This document shows positions 17,417 to 25,412 of a stretch of DNA of 64,000 bases, piece by piece. Source of the DNA: Bdellovibrionales bacterium RIFCSPHIGHO2_01_FULL_40_29 (lineage in GTDB: Bacteria > Bdellovibrionota > Bdellovibrionia > Bdellovibrionales > Bdellovibrionaceae); contig MEPU01000010.1 of assembly GCA_001771815.1 (NCBI GenBank), positions 1 to 64,000 on the forward strand, read 5' to 3'. Positions within the stretch are counted from its first letter, which is position 1, and each line of letters starts with the position of its first letter. The notes beneath the pieces are model-generated. The model was not told the origin of the DNA. It saw only the letters and a program-made list of their open reading frames with translations, and ran no database searches. The translations under genes were made by a program, and so were the position numbers.

Positions 17417-18589
17417 ATGAAAAATAATTCTTTCATAAAATTAACACTTATTAATTTTGCACTTGTCGGTATACTCTTCGGCTGTAAACCCAGCACTTCG
17501 AATCCTGCGGATACTGATGGCAGCACAGTTTTTAGTTGCGATTCAACGCCTATAGATAAAGGCACCCGTCAATTCGGTATGGATATTCTGGATGTGCCTT
17601 CCGTTGGCAACTACACAGATAATTTGAATCATTTAAAAAGTTTAGGCGGCCAATTTCAAACATTACATCTTAATTGGAGTGATATTGAAGGTGCCGGATC
17701 TGGTGTAACATCGGGTGCATTCACTGATCCGTTTGGCGCATTGGCGGCTTTAAATGCTTTAGCTATTTCTGATGGCATAAAAGTCACTTTACGAATTCAT
17801 CCCGTGGATGTACCTGGAAAATTTGTACCCTCGGATCTTACTGCGACTCGTTTTAATACGGCGACTATGAAAACTCGGGCACGCGCCATGCTGGATTATG
17901 TTTTTACTCAAATAAGCCCTACCCATGTCACCCATTTAATTATTGGCAATGAAATCGATGGCTATGATCCTGGTGCGGATACTAATTTTTGGGATGATTA
18001 TCCTGATTTTTTATTTGATTTGAATGCCTATCTTCAAACCACCCATCCCACTGTAAAACTTGGTTTTGTGATCACGGCTTCTGGCGCCACAGATTCTACT
18101 AAAGTATTGCCCTCTTCGGGTGGGCGCTTGGCTCCTGATGTTTTCGATGACACCGGGTGGGCTGCGGTTGTGGATTTAGTCGGCATTACTTATTATCCCC
18201 TGGATTCAAGCTTTCAAGTGAAAGCCAATTCATTAGTCTCAACTTTGTTTCAAAGTTTAGTGAGCTTCACAGCAAAGCCTATTCATATTGAAGAAGTTGG
18301 ATTCCCCTCTTCGACAACAACTTTGGGATCAGAAAATTTACAGGCCGAATTTTACTGCGAAGTCTTTAAGGCCTGGGACACCCACGCCTCGAGAATTCCC
18401 AGTTTGTCTATTTTAAGAATGATTGATAAATCAAGATCCGATGCCGAAACCGTGGCCAGCACCTATGGCTTAAGCGGTAATGAAAATTTTATTGAATATA
18501 TTCGAAGTTTGGGAATAAGAACAAATTCAAATCAAAGTAAACATGGCTTCACGATCATTCAAAGTGAATTACAAAAAAGAGGATTTTAA
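17417..18589 (+). CDS. Lipoprotein, clan GH-A-like glycosidase
   Basis: A 390-residue protein with a lipoprotein signal (LFGC, lipidated C23). The rest looks like a (beta/alpha)8 barrel: FGMDILD, LHLNWSDIE (83-91), RIHPVD (126-131), IIGNEID with E179 as likely acid/base, GITYYP (256-261) and IHIEEVGFP with E292/E293 as likely nucleophile. Two glutamates after strands 4 and 7 with NE on the first are the clan GH-A signature. The exact family and substrate are not recognised. It may attack polysaccharide outside the cell. A small lipoprotein follows 6 bases later. Confidence 0.7.
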   Translation: MKNNSFIKLTLINFALVGILFGCKPSTSNPADTDGSTVFSCDSTPIDKGTRQFGMDILDVPSVGNYTDNLNHLKSLGGQFQTLHLNWSDIEGAGSGVTSGAFTDPFGALAALNALAISDGIKVTLRIHPVDVPGKFVPSDLTATRFNTATMKTRARAMLDYVFTQISPTHVTHLIIGNEIDGYDPGADTNFWDDYPDFLFDLNAYLQTTHPTVKLGFVITASGATDSTKVLPSSGGRLAPDVFDDTGWAAVVDLVGITYYPLDSSFQVKANSLVSTLFQSLVSFTAKPIHIEEVGFPSSTTTLGSENLQAEFYCEVFKAWDTHASRIPSLSILRMIDKSRSDAETVASTYGLSGNENFIEYIRSLGIRTNSNQSKHGFTIIQSELQKRGF

Positions 18590-18595
18590 TAAACT

Positions 18596-18982
18596 ATGAA
18601 AAAGCTGGAATTGATCGCAGAGGCGGTAGTTTATATCGGTATGATGGTTGTTCTTTCAGCCTGCGCCTCAGTCGACCGCGCCTCAATTGAAAAAAGCGGA
18701 CTTGTTGGAAGTTGGAAGAGTTACAATTTCGAAGTGATGAATATTTACTGTTCAGGAGCCTTTGATAAGACTAGTGATTTCGGCACTCACTTTCTTATAG
18801 GCAACGTTCACTCAGAATCAAAAGGCGACTGGGTCAAAAAAATCACAAGTAGTGGATTTACTACAGGACCATGGGAGCTAGAGTATTCCGTCACGGAATG
18901 GCCTCACTCTGAAAATGGAATCACTCGAATGACAATGGACAATAGAATTTGGGAATTAGTCGAACGGTATTCTTGTCAGTAA
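18596..18982 (+). CDS. Small lipoprotein
   Basis: A 128-residue protein with a signal peptide and lipobox VLSAC. The mature part is beta-rich (SWKSYNFEVMNIYC ... GPWELEYSV ... ITRMTMDNRIWELVE), resembling a lipocalin-like or copper-resistance-type small beta domain, but I cannot assign a family. It starts 6 bases after the glycosidase-like lipoprotein, so co-transcription is likely. Confidence 0.65.
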   Translation: MKKLELIAEAVVYIGMMVVLSACASVDRASIEKSGLVGSWKSYNFEVMNIYCSGAFDKTSDFGTHFLIGNVHSESKGDWVKKITSSGFTTGPWELEYSVTEWPHSENGITRMTMDNRIWELVERYSCQ

Positions 18983-19055
18983 GCCCTGTGTTTTCGTGAA
19001 GAAGCCTCAGATTATATATAACAATCCCAAGTACTATATTTGAAAGGGTTCACCT

Positions 19056-19221
19056 ATGAAGACTTCGCATCCAATCATTAAAACTTCAATAATTATAGCG
19101 GCTATATTTTTTCAGGGCTGCGCTTCAACAACGAAAGTTTCAAAAGTAACTAAATCACCTGAGAAAACCAGGCGTTCTATCTGAGGACGAAGGAACTTAT
19201 CTAACTTTTGCCTGTCGATAG
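19056..19221 (+). pseudogene. Small lipoprotein, probably frameshifted
   Basis: ATG at 19056 with AAAGGG upstream opens a 42-codon frame with lipoprotein signal ending FFQGC. It stops at 19184. In the next frame a plausible continuation (GVLSEDEGTYLTFACR) runs from 19171 to a stop at 19221, suggesting one lost or gained base near 19170. It could equally be a genuine 42-residue lipoprotein. Confidence 0.4.
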
Positions 19222-19475
19222 CCAAAATTATGCAAGCATATGTCATGGGATTCAAAAAGATAATTTTACTTATAAATAAGCCTGAAATATCGACGTGAAT
19301 AATCATTTTTCTGGCATGTGTTTTTAATTACTTAAAACTGTAGATTTTATTAATCAAACTTACCTGATGTCATCAGCGTGTCATCTAGCTTTTAATCATC
19401 CGAAGCCCGCGCGAATGATTACCCCATACTCCATCAAAGCTAATTCTAGCATAAAAATAGTCTTGCTTACACCTA
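19222..19475. other. Intergenic, no gene seen
   Basis: About 250 AT-rich bases between the decayed lipoprotein and the higBA promoter. I find no ORF with a ribosome site and no strong hairpin. Confidence 0.5.
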
Positions 19476-19512
19476 TTGACAACTTATTGTAAGTACGGTA
19501 TATTGCCGTACT
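19476..19512 (+). promoter_or_regulatory. higBA promoter with operator
   Basis: TTGACA (19476-19481), 17-base spacer and TATATT (19499-19504) form a near-consensus promoter. A perfect 7-bp inverted repeat AGTACGG/CCGTACT (19492-19498 and 19506-19512) straddles the -10 box, so a bound repressor, presumably HigA or HigBA, would block polymerase. Confidence 0.8.
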
Positions 19513-19524
19513 ATATGGGATAGC

Positions 19525-19806
19525 TTGAAAAGCAAAACCAACGTCGTATTAACTAAATTTGCAGTGAAACAGCTGACGAAGCTTCCAAAGAATATAAAAG
19601 AGGCTTTAAGATATTGGCCCGAAACGATTGAAAGAATAGGAATTAGAGAAGTCAGAAAACTCACTGGATATCATGACGAGCCACTCAAGGGATATCGCAC
19701 AGGTCAGCGCTCTATTCGACTCAATAAGGCTTATCGAGTAATATATATTGAAACGAATGAATCCATAGAGATCACAACTATTGAGGTCAATAAACATGAA
19801 TACTAA
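19525..19806 (+). CDS. higB: HigB/RelE-type toxin
   Basis: A 93-residue basic protein starting at a TTG 13 bases after the operator; no better start is visible. It matches the RelE/HigB mRNA interferase fold: FAVKQLTKLPKNIKEAL, then EVRKLTGYHDEPLKGYRTGQRSIRL, NKAYRVIYIE and the C-terminal IEVNKHEY. Such toxins cleave ribosome-bound mRNA. The toxin-first order with the antitoxin overlapping its 3' end is typical of higBA. Confidence 0.88.
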   Translation: MKSKTNVVLTKFAVKQLTKLPKNIKEALRYWPETIERIGIREVRKLTGYHDEPLKGYRTGQRSIRLNKAYRVIYIETNESIEITTIEVNKHEY

Positions 19807-20116
19807 GTCTTTAACAAAAATTTTAGAAAAAGAAATGGGACCCATCTCATTTGGTGGATTTTTACGATCCTCTAGAACAATGAAAAACTTAACTCAAAAA
19901 GAAATGGCTGAGTATTTGGGAGTTTCAAAAAGCACGCTTTGCGATATAGAAAAAGGACGCCAATTTGTAAGTATTGAACTAGCTTATAAAATCGCAAAAA
20001 AATGTGGCCTGTCGGAAGCGATGGCAGTTGAGTGTACAGTTAGAGATCAGATTAAAAGATCAGGACTAAATCTATATGTGCAGATAAAAAAACTGCCTGA
20101 TACTATTAACGATTGA
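19796..20116 (+). CDS. higA: HigA XRE antitoxin
   Basis: A 106-residue protein with a single XRE helix-turn-helix (NLTQKEMAEYLGVSKSTLCDIEKGRQFVS, about residues 34-62). The ATG at 19796 has GAGG upstream; a TTG at 19781 is less likely. It overlaps higB by 11 bases, indicating coupled translation. It should neutralise HigB and repress the palindrome at 19492-19512. Confidence 0.88.
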   Translation: MNTKSLTKILEKEMGPISFGGFLRSSRTMKNLTQKEMAEYLGVSKSTLCDIEKGRQFVSIELAYKIAKKCGLSEAMAVECTVRDQIKRSGLNLYVQIKKLPDTIND

Positions 20117-20260
20117 AAGAGAAATTTCTCCGCCAACTGGCGCTAAGGCCCCAACAGCGCCACCTACGACAACAGCCTTACTTCCACTAGCAGTTTTTTC
20201 ATTATAGTCCTTTTTGCTCTTTTCAATAACAAAAGTGGCTCCTTTAGTGTCCGTGTGTTT
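20117..20260 (-). pseudogene. Unidentified gene fragment
   Basis: An open stretch of about 48 codons on the minus strand without start codon encodes DTKGATFVIEKSKKDYNEK followed by a Gly/Ala/Val-rich segment (SKAVVVGGAVGALAPVGG). It has protein-like composition but is bounded by stops, so it is probably a relic of an unidentified gene. Confidence 0.3.
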
Positions 20261-20280
20261 CTAAAAGCTGTTTTAAAAAC

Positions 20281-20446
20281 TTATCTTTCGGCGACAAGTT
20301 TTCTAACCGTTCTCAAATTGAGTCCAGAGGCCAAGGCTTGCTTATACGTAAATGGCCCTTTCTGAAGGGCTTTGGGTAGCTTTGTCATCATGGTATAAAT
20401 GCTGACATTTTTTTCTAAAAATAAAGACTGCGACAACTTTGTTCAT
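20281..20446 (-). pseudogene. Relic of AbiEi-like antitoxin N-terminus
   Basis: A minus-strand fragment beginning at an ATG at 20391 (36 codons) reads LPKALQKGPFTYKQALASG then LNLRTVRKLVAER, matching the N-terminal winged-helix of type IV AbiEi-family antitoxins. It stops after about 36 residues, where the family runs to 200 or more. A strong AGGAGG and ATG (20446) just upstream is in another frame, suggesting a frameshift. It lies downstream of a perfect palindrome at 20457-20484. Confidence 0.5.
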
Positions 20447-20456
20447 TTAAGACCTC

Positions 20457-20484
20457 CTTATATCTGGTTTAATTCAGATATAAG
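20457..20484. promoter_or_regulatory. Perfect palindromic operator
   Basis: A 10-bp perfect inverted repeat CTTATATCTG/CAGATATAAG with an 8-base spacer, directly upstream of the AGGAGG that leads into the AbiEi-like relic. This is the layout of a self-regulated toxin-antitoxin operator that outlived its gene. Confidence 0.6.
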
Positions 20485-20590
20485 TAAAGTTTGACGCAGT
20501 TTAATTTCACCGTCCGCTGAAAATAAAAATGCGCGCCGTTGTGGTACGCATGACTGTATCTTATTAAAGAGTTAGGCTAGTTTATTTTTT

Positions 20591-20703
20591 TTAAATCTTT
20601 TTATTGAGTTGTCGATGGCCTTCAAAAACTGTGATGATTTCAATTGATGTCTTTTTGATTCGATAAACCAGTCGGAGGGCTAAGAATGAACCCTCCGAAA
20701 AAA
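20591..20703 (-). pseudogene. Relic of RelE/ParE-type toxin C-terminus
   Basis: The minus-strand frame ends GSFLALRLVYRIKKTSIEII then TVFEGHRQL, the conserved C-terminal core of RelE/ParE/HigB toxins. Everything N-terminal of about residue 35 of such a protein is missing, and the frame runs into the neighbouring gene out of register. This is a truncated toxin. Confidence 0.55.
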
Positions 20704-20717
20704 GCGTAAAGAGCTTA

Positions 20718-21167
20718 TTACTGATGACAGTTATAAAGCATAATATCTTTGGTACTATTCTGAGATAATACACTAAGATGTCCGCGCTGAACGGATTCGT
20801 CCCAAACAAAAAGTCCGATTTTTTTATTTCCTTGCGAACCAATATCGTATTGCCAAATATTAAATGACCATTTCAAGTTAGAATCTTGAAGAAGTTCAGT
20901 GACATGAGTGACATAATAACTAATCGGCTTATGGTTTTTATTCAAAGTCACAACTCTTAACGTTGAATCAGGAATAACTTCACCGTAGTAATCCACTTCT
21001 TTTGCGACCTCAACGAAAGATGTCCCCTCATGAATGGGGTCCATACCCTGCGCGCTACAAGTCATAATTGACTTAAGGTCTACATCGCCACCACCAATCA
21101 TACCACCCACCGCCCATGCGCATGATCCTGCTAAAAATCCTATTAAAACCAAAATATTTTTTTTCAT
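20718..21167 (-). CDS. Secreted hypothetical protein
   Basis: A 149-residue protein with a signal peptide (NILVLIGFLAGSCAWA) and mature start GGMIGGGDVD, a Gly-rich beginning common to small Bdellovibrio secreted proteins. GGGAG precedes the ATG. Two further cysteines (MTCSA and the C-terminal NCHQ) may pair. Function unknown. Confidence 0.65.
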   Translation of the reverse strand: MKKNILVLIGFLAGSCAWAVGGMIGGGDVDLKSIMTCSAQGMDPIHEGTSFVEVAKEVDYYGEVIPDSTLRVVTLNKNHKPISYYVTHVTELLQDSNLKWSFNIWQYDIGSQGNKKIGLFVWDESVQRGHLSVLSQNSTKDIMLYNCHQ

Positions 21168-21336
21168 ATAGACTCCCTATTTAAAGTTGTTGTTACAGAT
21201 TCTAATCTTCGAAGATCTCAACATGTTATATTTATTGATTCATGGAATTCAACTGGAATGCAAAGACTTACCGCGAAATAGCAAATGACTACCTGGGTCG
21301 TCAAAGAATCATTAAAGTGCAGATAAGTTAAAGCAT

Positions 21337-21782
21337 CTATTTCTCACGTCCGATCCCTCTGCAGCAACGTATCGATTTGCTCGACATTTGAAACAGCGCT
21401 GCTGTTTTTTGTGAAATTAGTGTCGAAATTTTTTTCAACGTATGATTAAAACTATTTTGAACTTGATCTTCACACATTGAAAACCATGATAGAATTTCTA
21501 AATGATCGCCACGCCCATGGGCCACTTTATTTTTTATTTGATCTCTATTCTGCTCGAAAAAAAATTTCCGCTGTTTCTTTCTTTCTATGAGCGCAAACAT
21601 ATCGCACTCACCAAACGATGAGGTCGACTGAGTATTTGATCTAAAACATTAGATGTGTATTTGGGATCTAAAACCGCTGTCGTACCTTCGGTGGAAATAT
21701 TCGTTGATCCTGTCGTATGATCGGATTTTTTACTCTCTTGAGTAATTGCGTTTACATTCGAATCCCCGACCGCGCTTATTTA
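21337..21782 (-). pseudogene. Decayed DUF3015-like protein
   Basis: The frame 21337-21648 encodes NTQSTSSFGECDMF, then FFFEQNRDQIKNKVAHGRGD, LEILSWFSMCEDQV and SFNHTLKKIS. This matches the C-terminal half of DUF3015 proteins (ST.....C, then a FxxxNxDxLxxxxAxGxGExL helix, then a Cys). No start or signal peptide is in frame. A second minus-strand frame (21585-21782) encodes a Ser/Thr-rich protein-like stretch (QESKKSDHTTGSTNIS). Together they look like a frameshifted, truncated gene or two. Confidence 0.5.
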
Positions 21783-21905
21783 GAGCACTGTCTGACCGGA
21801 GGGGCGCAGTTTATAACCCTTCATCTTGGGGTTCTAAATCTATAGCGCCTGAGCTTTTTGAAGCCTCAGATACTTGTGTTCTGTCCGTAGGTGCGAACAA
21901 CCTAA

Positions 21906-21989
21906 GAAGGCAACCTTCCTGATCCGGTTACAATTCAGAGCCTTCTTGTCAAAGACCGCTTTTACAAAAAAAGTAGTCAAGTCGAATAA
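21906..21989 (+). pseudogene. Possible IS transposase scrap
   Basis: The plus strand reads EGNLPDPVTIQSLLVKDRFY in one frame, resembling the EGNTADPTT...F stretch of IS1634/IS4-family transposases. It is only 28 codons long, bounded by stops, with no terminal repeats seen. Weak. Confidence 0.2.
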
Positions 21990-22027
21990 AATCGAACTTA
22001 ATGAATAGTGCCTCTCTGCCATTTTGA

Positions 22028-22837
22028 TTACTTTCTAATCCGAAAAAAATCTAAATTAAAGGAAGCAAGCTCCTCGGCTTCAGATTTAATCGCGATGTCC
22101 GTCACTTCTTTTATGACATCAGCTAAGCGATTTCGTATTTTTTTAAAGTCAGCCTTCGAAACTGAAATCGGCGCTGTGTACATCAATTCTTCTTGAGAAA
22201 TTTTATCACTTGCCTCAATGGCGCGTAATCGCCAGTTGGTATGATGTTTTGTTAAATGGACTGAGTTTCGTGGAAGATGAATGCTTTGCGGACCCATTAC
22301 ATAGTAACCATTTTCGAAAACACAAAGTTGAGTCTCTGCCAGAAATTGAAGTATTTCAACGGCGCGTTCACGCGAAATTTCAAAGCGTTTGACGACTTGA
22401 TCTAAAGTTTGACCGCCAAGTAGCGATGTTTGTAGCCAAATGCTTGCGTAAAGCCAGTGCGAGTAAAAAATAGATTTCTCTTCTTCGCTAAGCTGACGAT
22501 CCTGCCTAACCCGCTCACTCAACTCCAAAGAAGACTTCTGTAGCACATTCAATTTTTCTTTGAAGTAAACTCGAAGCTTTGTGGTTCCTGCCCTTTGAAA
22601 CTGAACGGAGCAGAGAAAGTACTCCGTCTCTTGAAAAGTAAAACCTAAATATTCCGCCATCAGTTGAGCTTGCTCTAAGCTCATATTTTTTTGATCGCTT
22701 AAAATCTGGCTCAATAAACTTGGGTGAACTGCAAGAAACAGCGCCATTTTATTGATTTCACCTCTTCCCTTTTTTGGAAGATGATCAATATAATTTCGCA
22801 AAAATGCACGATAATCTAGATATTCAAAAATAGACAT
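22028..22837 (-). CDS. TIGR02147 family regulator
   Basis: A 269-residue protein of the TIGR02147 family found mainly in Bdellovibrio and Fibrobacter. It opens SIFEYLDYRAFLRNYI, then an HTH-like segment (INKMALFLAVHPSLLSQIL ... MSLEQAQLMAEYLGF, about 27-68), EYFLCSVQFQRAGT, a winged-helix-like middle (LDQVVKRFEISRERAVEIL, about 145-163), and a C-terminal helix with DIAIKSEAEEL. These are presumed DNA-binding regulators. It is divergent from the secreted-protein gene at 23028, which it may control (inference). Confidence 0.85.
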   Translation of the reverse strand: MSIFEYLDYRAFLRNYIDHLPKKGRGEINKMALFLAVHPSLLSQILSDQKNMSLEQAQLMAEYLGFTFQETEYFLCSVQFQRAGTTKLRVYFKEKLNVLQKSSLELSERVRQDRQLSEEEKSIFYSHWLYASIWLQTSLLGGQTLDQVVKRFEISRERAVEILQFLAETQLCVFENGYYVMGPQSIHLPRNSVHLTKHHTNWRLRAIEASDKISQEELMYTAPISVSKADFKKIRNRLADVIKEVTDIAIKSEAEELASFNLDFFRIRK

Positions 22838-23027
22838 ATTACTAATAATATCATGTATTTATTGATTATTCATTACTATTTGTAAGAATAATCAGTGATT
22901 TAATACCAAAATGATATAGCGATGTTAACGCAAAGCGTTTATAAAGGTTTTAAGTGAACGCAACAAAAGCAACATTGATCCGGTTCGATGCTTGCATTTA
23001 TTTGAATACGATAAGGACGGAGAGTTT

Positions 23028-24143
23028 ATGAATACGCATATGTTACTTGGATGCATTCTAATAGGGGTATTAACAAAATCGATACCGGTTTTCGCCCAAT
23101 TCACAGAAGTAGCGTCTAAACCATTGACAGCTTTAAGAGTGGAAAATCTCGATAAAAAAGGTTTTGAAATTGGGAAGAAATCATCCCTACCTCAGTTAAC
23201 TAAAAGCTCTCCTCCATCCAATAAGCAGCCCGACTTATTGGATGGACAAAGTTCAAATCAAACTGTCCGCTTCGAGAAAACAATGGGCTCTATCCGGCAA
23301 AGCATTCAAACAAAAAGAGGCGGAGTCGCTGGCGGGGGCGGAGACGAAGTAGGCGTAGACTTTGAGATGAGTCTTTACAGCGGATTAAAACGACTCGAAT
23401 TCACTGATCCTAATTCATTTATTAAAATGAATTACTTAGGTTTGAACAAACTGTTAAAAAAAGTAAAATTTATTGTTGTCGAAGACGATTTAAAAGTGAT
23501 TGCAACGAAGGATACTCTTCAGAATTCAGTTGCAGTAAATGATCGTAAAACAAAAGTTATTTACATTCAACGTGCGAGATGGGCTGCCATTACAGATACG
23601 AATCTAAAAGAAGGAATAGCTATACATGAAATTGCAAGTCTTTTAGGTATTGAAAGAACTGGTGCTTATAAAATTTCTGCTAAGTATATTGCTGAAGCCG
23701 GATTTCCGTTTAACAAAATATCTAAAACAAAAAAAGATGAACTGATAATTCGTCCAGCCTCGGGCACTTCCCTATCATTTTCTTGTACACTTTTGGATTT
23801 CATTTACTACCCACAAACGAAACATTTTATTTTGACTTCAGTCAATGATGCCACTCTAAAAGAATTTTATGGGTTCTTTAATATTCTACAAATAAATCAA
23901 AGTCAAAATGGCGATCTAAAGATCGAAGCTTTAGTAAGCGATGGGCCTTATTACACCCACTATGGAACAAGGACAGAACTTGATTTGCAGTTTGTATCTC
24001 TGGCAAAAGCATCATCAAACGATTCGTTTCAAAATTTGAACTACAACTTGAAAGTTAGAATTGTACGTGAAGATGACCACACATACCTGCATTACCAGAA
24101 TACGGCCGTTTGCCAGGTGACCCTGCAGACTGAAGCTGAATAA
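23028..24143 (+). CDS. Secreted protein with GGGGDE motif
   Basis: A 371-residue protein; the ATG at 23028 follows GGAGAG and gives a signal peptide (LLGCILIGVLTKSIPVFA). A variable region of about 80 residues precedes GGVAGGGGDEVGVDFEMSL (about 100-118) and a helical domain ending GIAIHEIASLLGIERTGAY. This resembles a family of secreted proteins common in Bdellovibrio, where the helix often reads LHEYLGL; here Ile and Ala replace some residues. The C-terminal 120 residues are beta-rich with two cysteines. Function unknown; the gene is divergent from the TIGR02147 regulator. Confidence 0.7.
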   Translation: MNTHMLLGCILIGVLTKSIPVFAQFTEVASKPLTALRVENLDKKGFEIGKKSSLPQLTKSSPPSNKQPDLLDGQSSNQTVRFEKTMGSIRQSIQTKRGGVAGGGGDEVGVDFEMSLYSGLKRLEFTDPNSFIKMNYLGLNKLLKKVKFIVVEDDLKVIATKDTLQNSVAVNDRKTKVIYIQRARWAAITDTNLKEGIAIHEIASLLGIERTGAYKISAKYIAEAGFPFNKISKTKKDELIIRPASGTSLSFSCTLLDFIYYPQTKHFILTSVNDATLKEFYGFFNILQINQSQNGDLKIEALVSDGPYYTHYGTRTELDLQFVSLAKASSNDSFQNLNYNLKVRIVREDDHTYLHYQNTAVCQVTLQTEAE

Positions 24144-24216
24144 TTTTTGTGATGTAACAGCGTCAAAAACTTTTAACTTTTTATACATTTTATTTAAACA
24201 CACTAAAGGAGATTTT

Positions 24217-24597
24217 ATGAAAACTTTATCAACGCTCTTGGGATTATCTTTAATTGGCAGTATTAGCATGGCATCGACTTTCAACTATACCTGCTATGGC
24301 TATTTTGGAAATGGCGATGCAAGTTTCGATAAAACCATGATTTTAACAACTGATACAGTATCTGCAAAAGCTGATATTATTGGCGAGAGCTGGGACAAGA
24401 TCGGCGGGAAATTAAATCCTAATTACAAATCAAAGAGCAATTTGAAATATTTGAAATACGGTAGCCAGCTTATTTTAGAAGAATCTCTTACAGTCGGTGG
24501 ACGCCAGTTAAATGACGGATCTTACGGCGGACTAGCGCGCGTCGAAGGCGAAGTTGAAGGTGGTTTCGTCCAACTGAAATTTATCTGTAAAAGATAA
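24217..24597 (+). CDS. Secreted hypothetical protein
   Basis: A 126-residue protein with a strong AAAGGAG and a signal peptide (TLSTLLGLSLIGSISMA). The mature part starts STFNYTCYGYFGNG and ends FVQLKFICKR; the two cysteines likely pair. It is beta-rich and of unknown function, 73 bases after the previous secreted gene and probably co-regulated. Confidence 0.7.
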   Translation: MKTLSTLLGLSLIGSISMASTFNYTCYGYFGNGDASFDKTMILTTDTVSAKADIIGESWDKIGGKLNPNYKSKSNLKYLKYGSQLILEESLTVGGRQLNDGSYGGLARVEGEVEGGFVQLKFICKR

Positions 24598-25331
24598 ATT
24601 ACATACTGCGCACCTAATCCGTAATAGTTGCGGACCTCTTAGCGACTATTAGTTACTTGAGAGTTTAAACTGAGGACGGTTTCACTTAAAGGCGGTGTCA
24701 GCAAGATGGCGCCACAGCTTTAAAGCGCAGATGTAACGAACCCCTTGGTTTTGGAAATAGACATTCTAAATTCACTGAACTTTGATGATCAGTGGATTTA
24801 GATATTTAGTAACAATTGTGTATCATCATTCGAAACAAAATTTTATTTTTTTGTATGCAGTAATTAATTTAAATATCTTTCTGAATTTCCAACTTACAGA
24901 CAGAAATAATATATATATCATCTTACTGACTCTGATTTTTCGGTTTGATCAATAGCTGTGAGCCGTTGAAATCAAAGAACAAGTTCAAGAATAGAAACAA
25001 CAATACTCAGTCACTGGCGACTAAGCATTGTTGGCATGATTATCGTGAATCTCGAACAGTGTGAATGGTTATCATTAGGTTCGCGGATTTGATCACCGTT
25101 TCCCTGTTGCAAAATTCAGAAAATAAAATCAATGTCCATTCAGATAACAAAGCTAGAAAACCCTGTCATCTTTCGGTCATCAATTTATCATCTGACTTTG
25201 AAATCTGCTGAAATTTCATGAAACAAAGACATTAAAACTCGTGGTTTTTATTTTTTCATTTGTGTATTTTCAACTATTTAGGATTTATGACATTTTAGAA
25301 ATCTGCGGAACCAAGCTCCAAATCCCAGAAT
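24598..25331. other. Non-coding; tRNA-flank-like sequence
   Basis: No ORF with a ribosome site is seen. An imperfect hairpin (24620-24650, AATAGTTGC/GCGACTATT) follows the secreted gene but lacks a T-run. The last 70 bases resemble the right end of the neighbouring integrative element, including an exact TGCGGAACCAA (25304-25314, compare 31179-31189). Confidence 0.5.
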
Positions 25332-25349
25332 GAAATTTGGAGCGGGAGA
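25332..25349. repeat. att core, left copy
   Basis: Exact 18-bp copy of the 3' end of tRNA-Gly plus its flank. It marks the left junction of the element. Confidence 0.88.
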
Positions 25350-25384
25350 TTCCGCTCGTGTAATTTCAATAACTTATCATATGG

Positions 25385-25402
25385 TGGCAGGGGTTGGCAG
25401 GG
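25385..25402. repeat. Paired TGGCAGGG motifs, left
   Basis: Two TGGCAGGG copies (25385-25392 and 25395-25402) in direct orientation, 35 bp inside the left att core. The same pair occurs at 31062-31080 near the other end. Direct motif pairs near both ends are typical of tyrosine-integrase arm-type sites. Confidence 0.6.
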
Positions 25403-25412
25403 ATTTTAGGGT

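Noticed and set aside
21242-21330. 29-codon plus-strand ORF starting MEFNWNAK
   Set aside because: No ribosome site and too short to identify; likely chance or relic.
21840-22022. 60-codon minus-strand ORF after the TIGR02147 gene
   Set aside because: No ribosome site and no protein-like pattern; the opposite strand looks like a transposase scrap instead.
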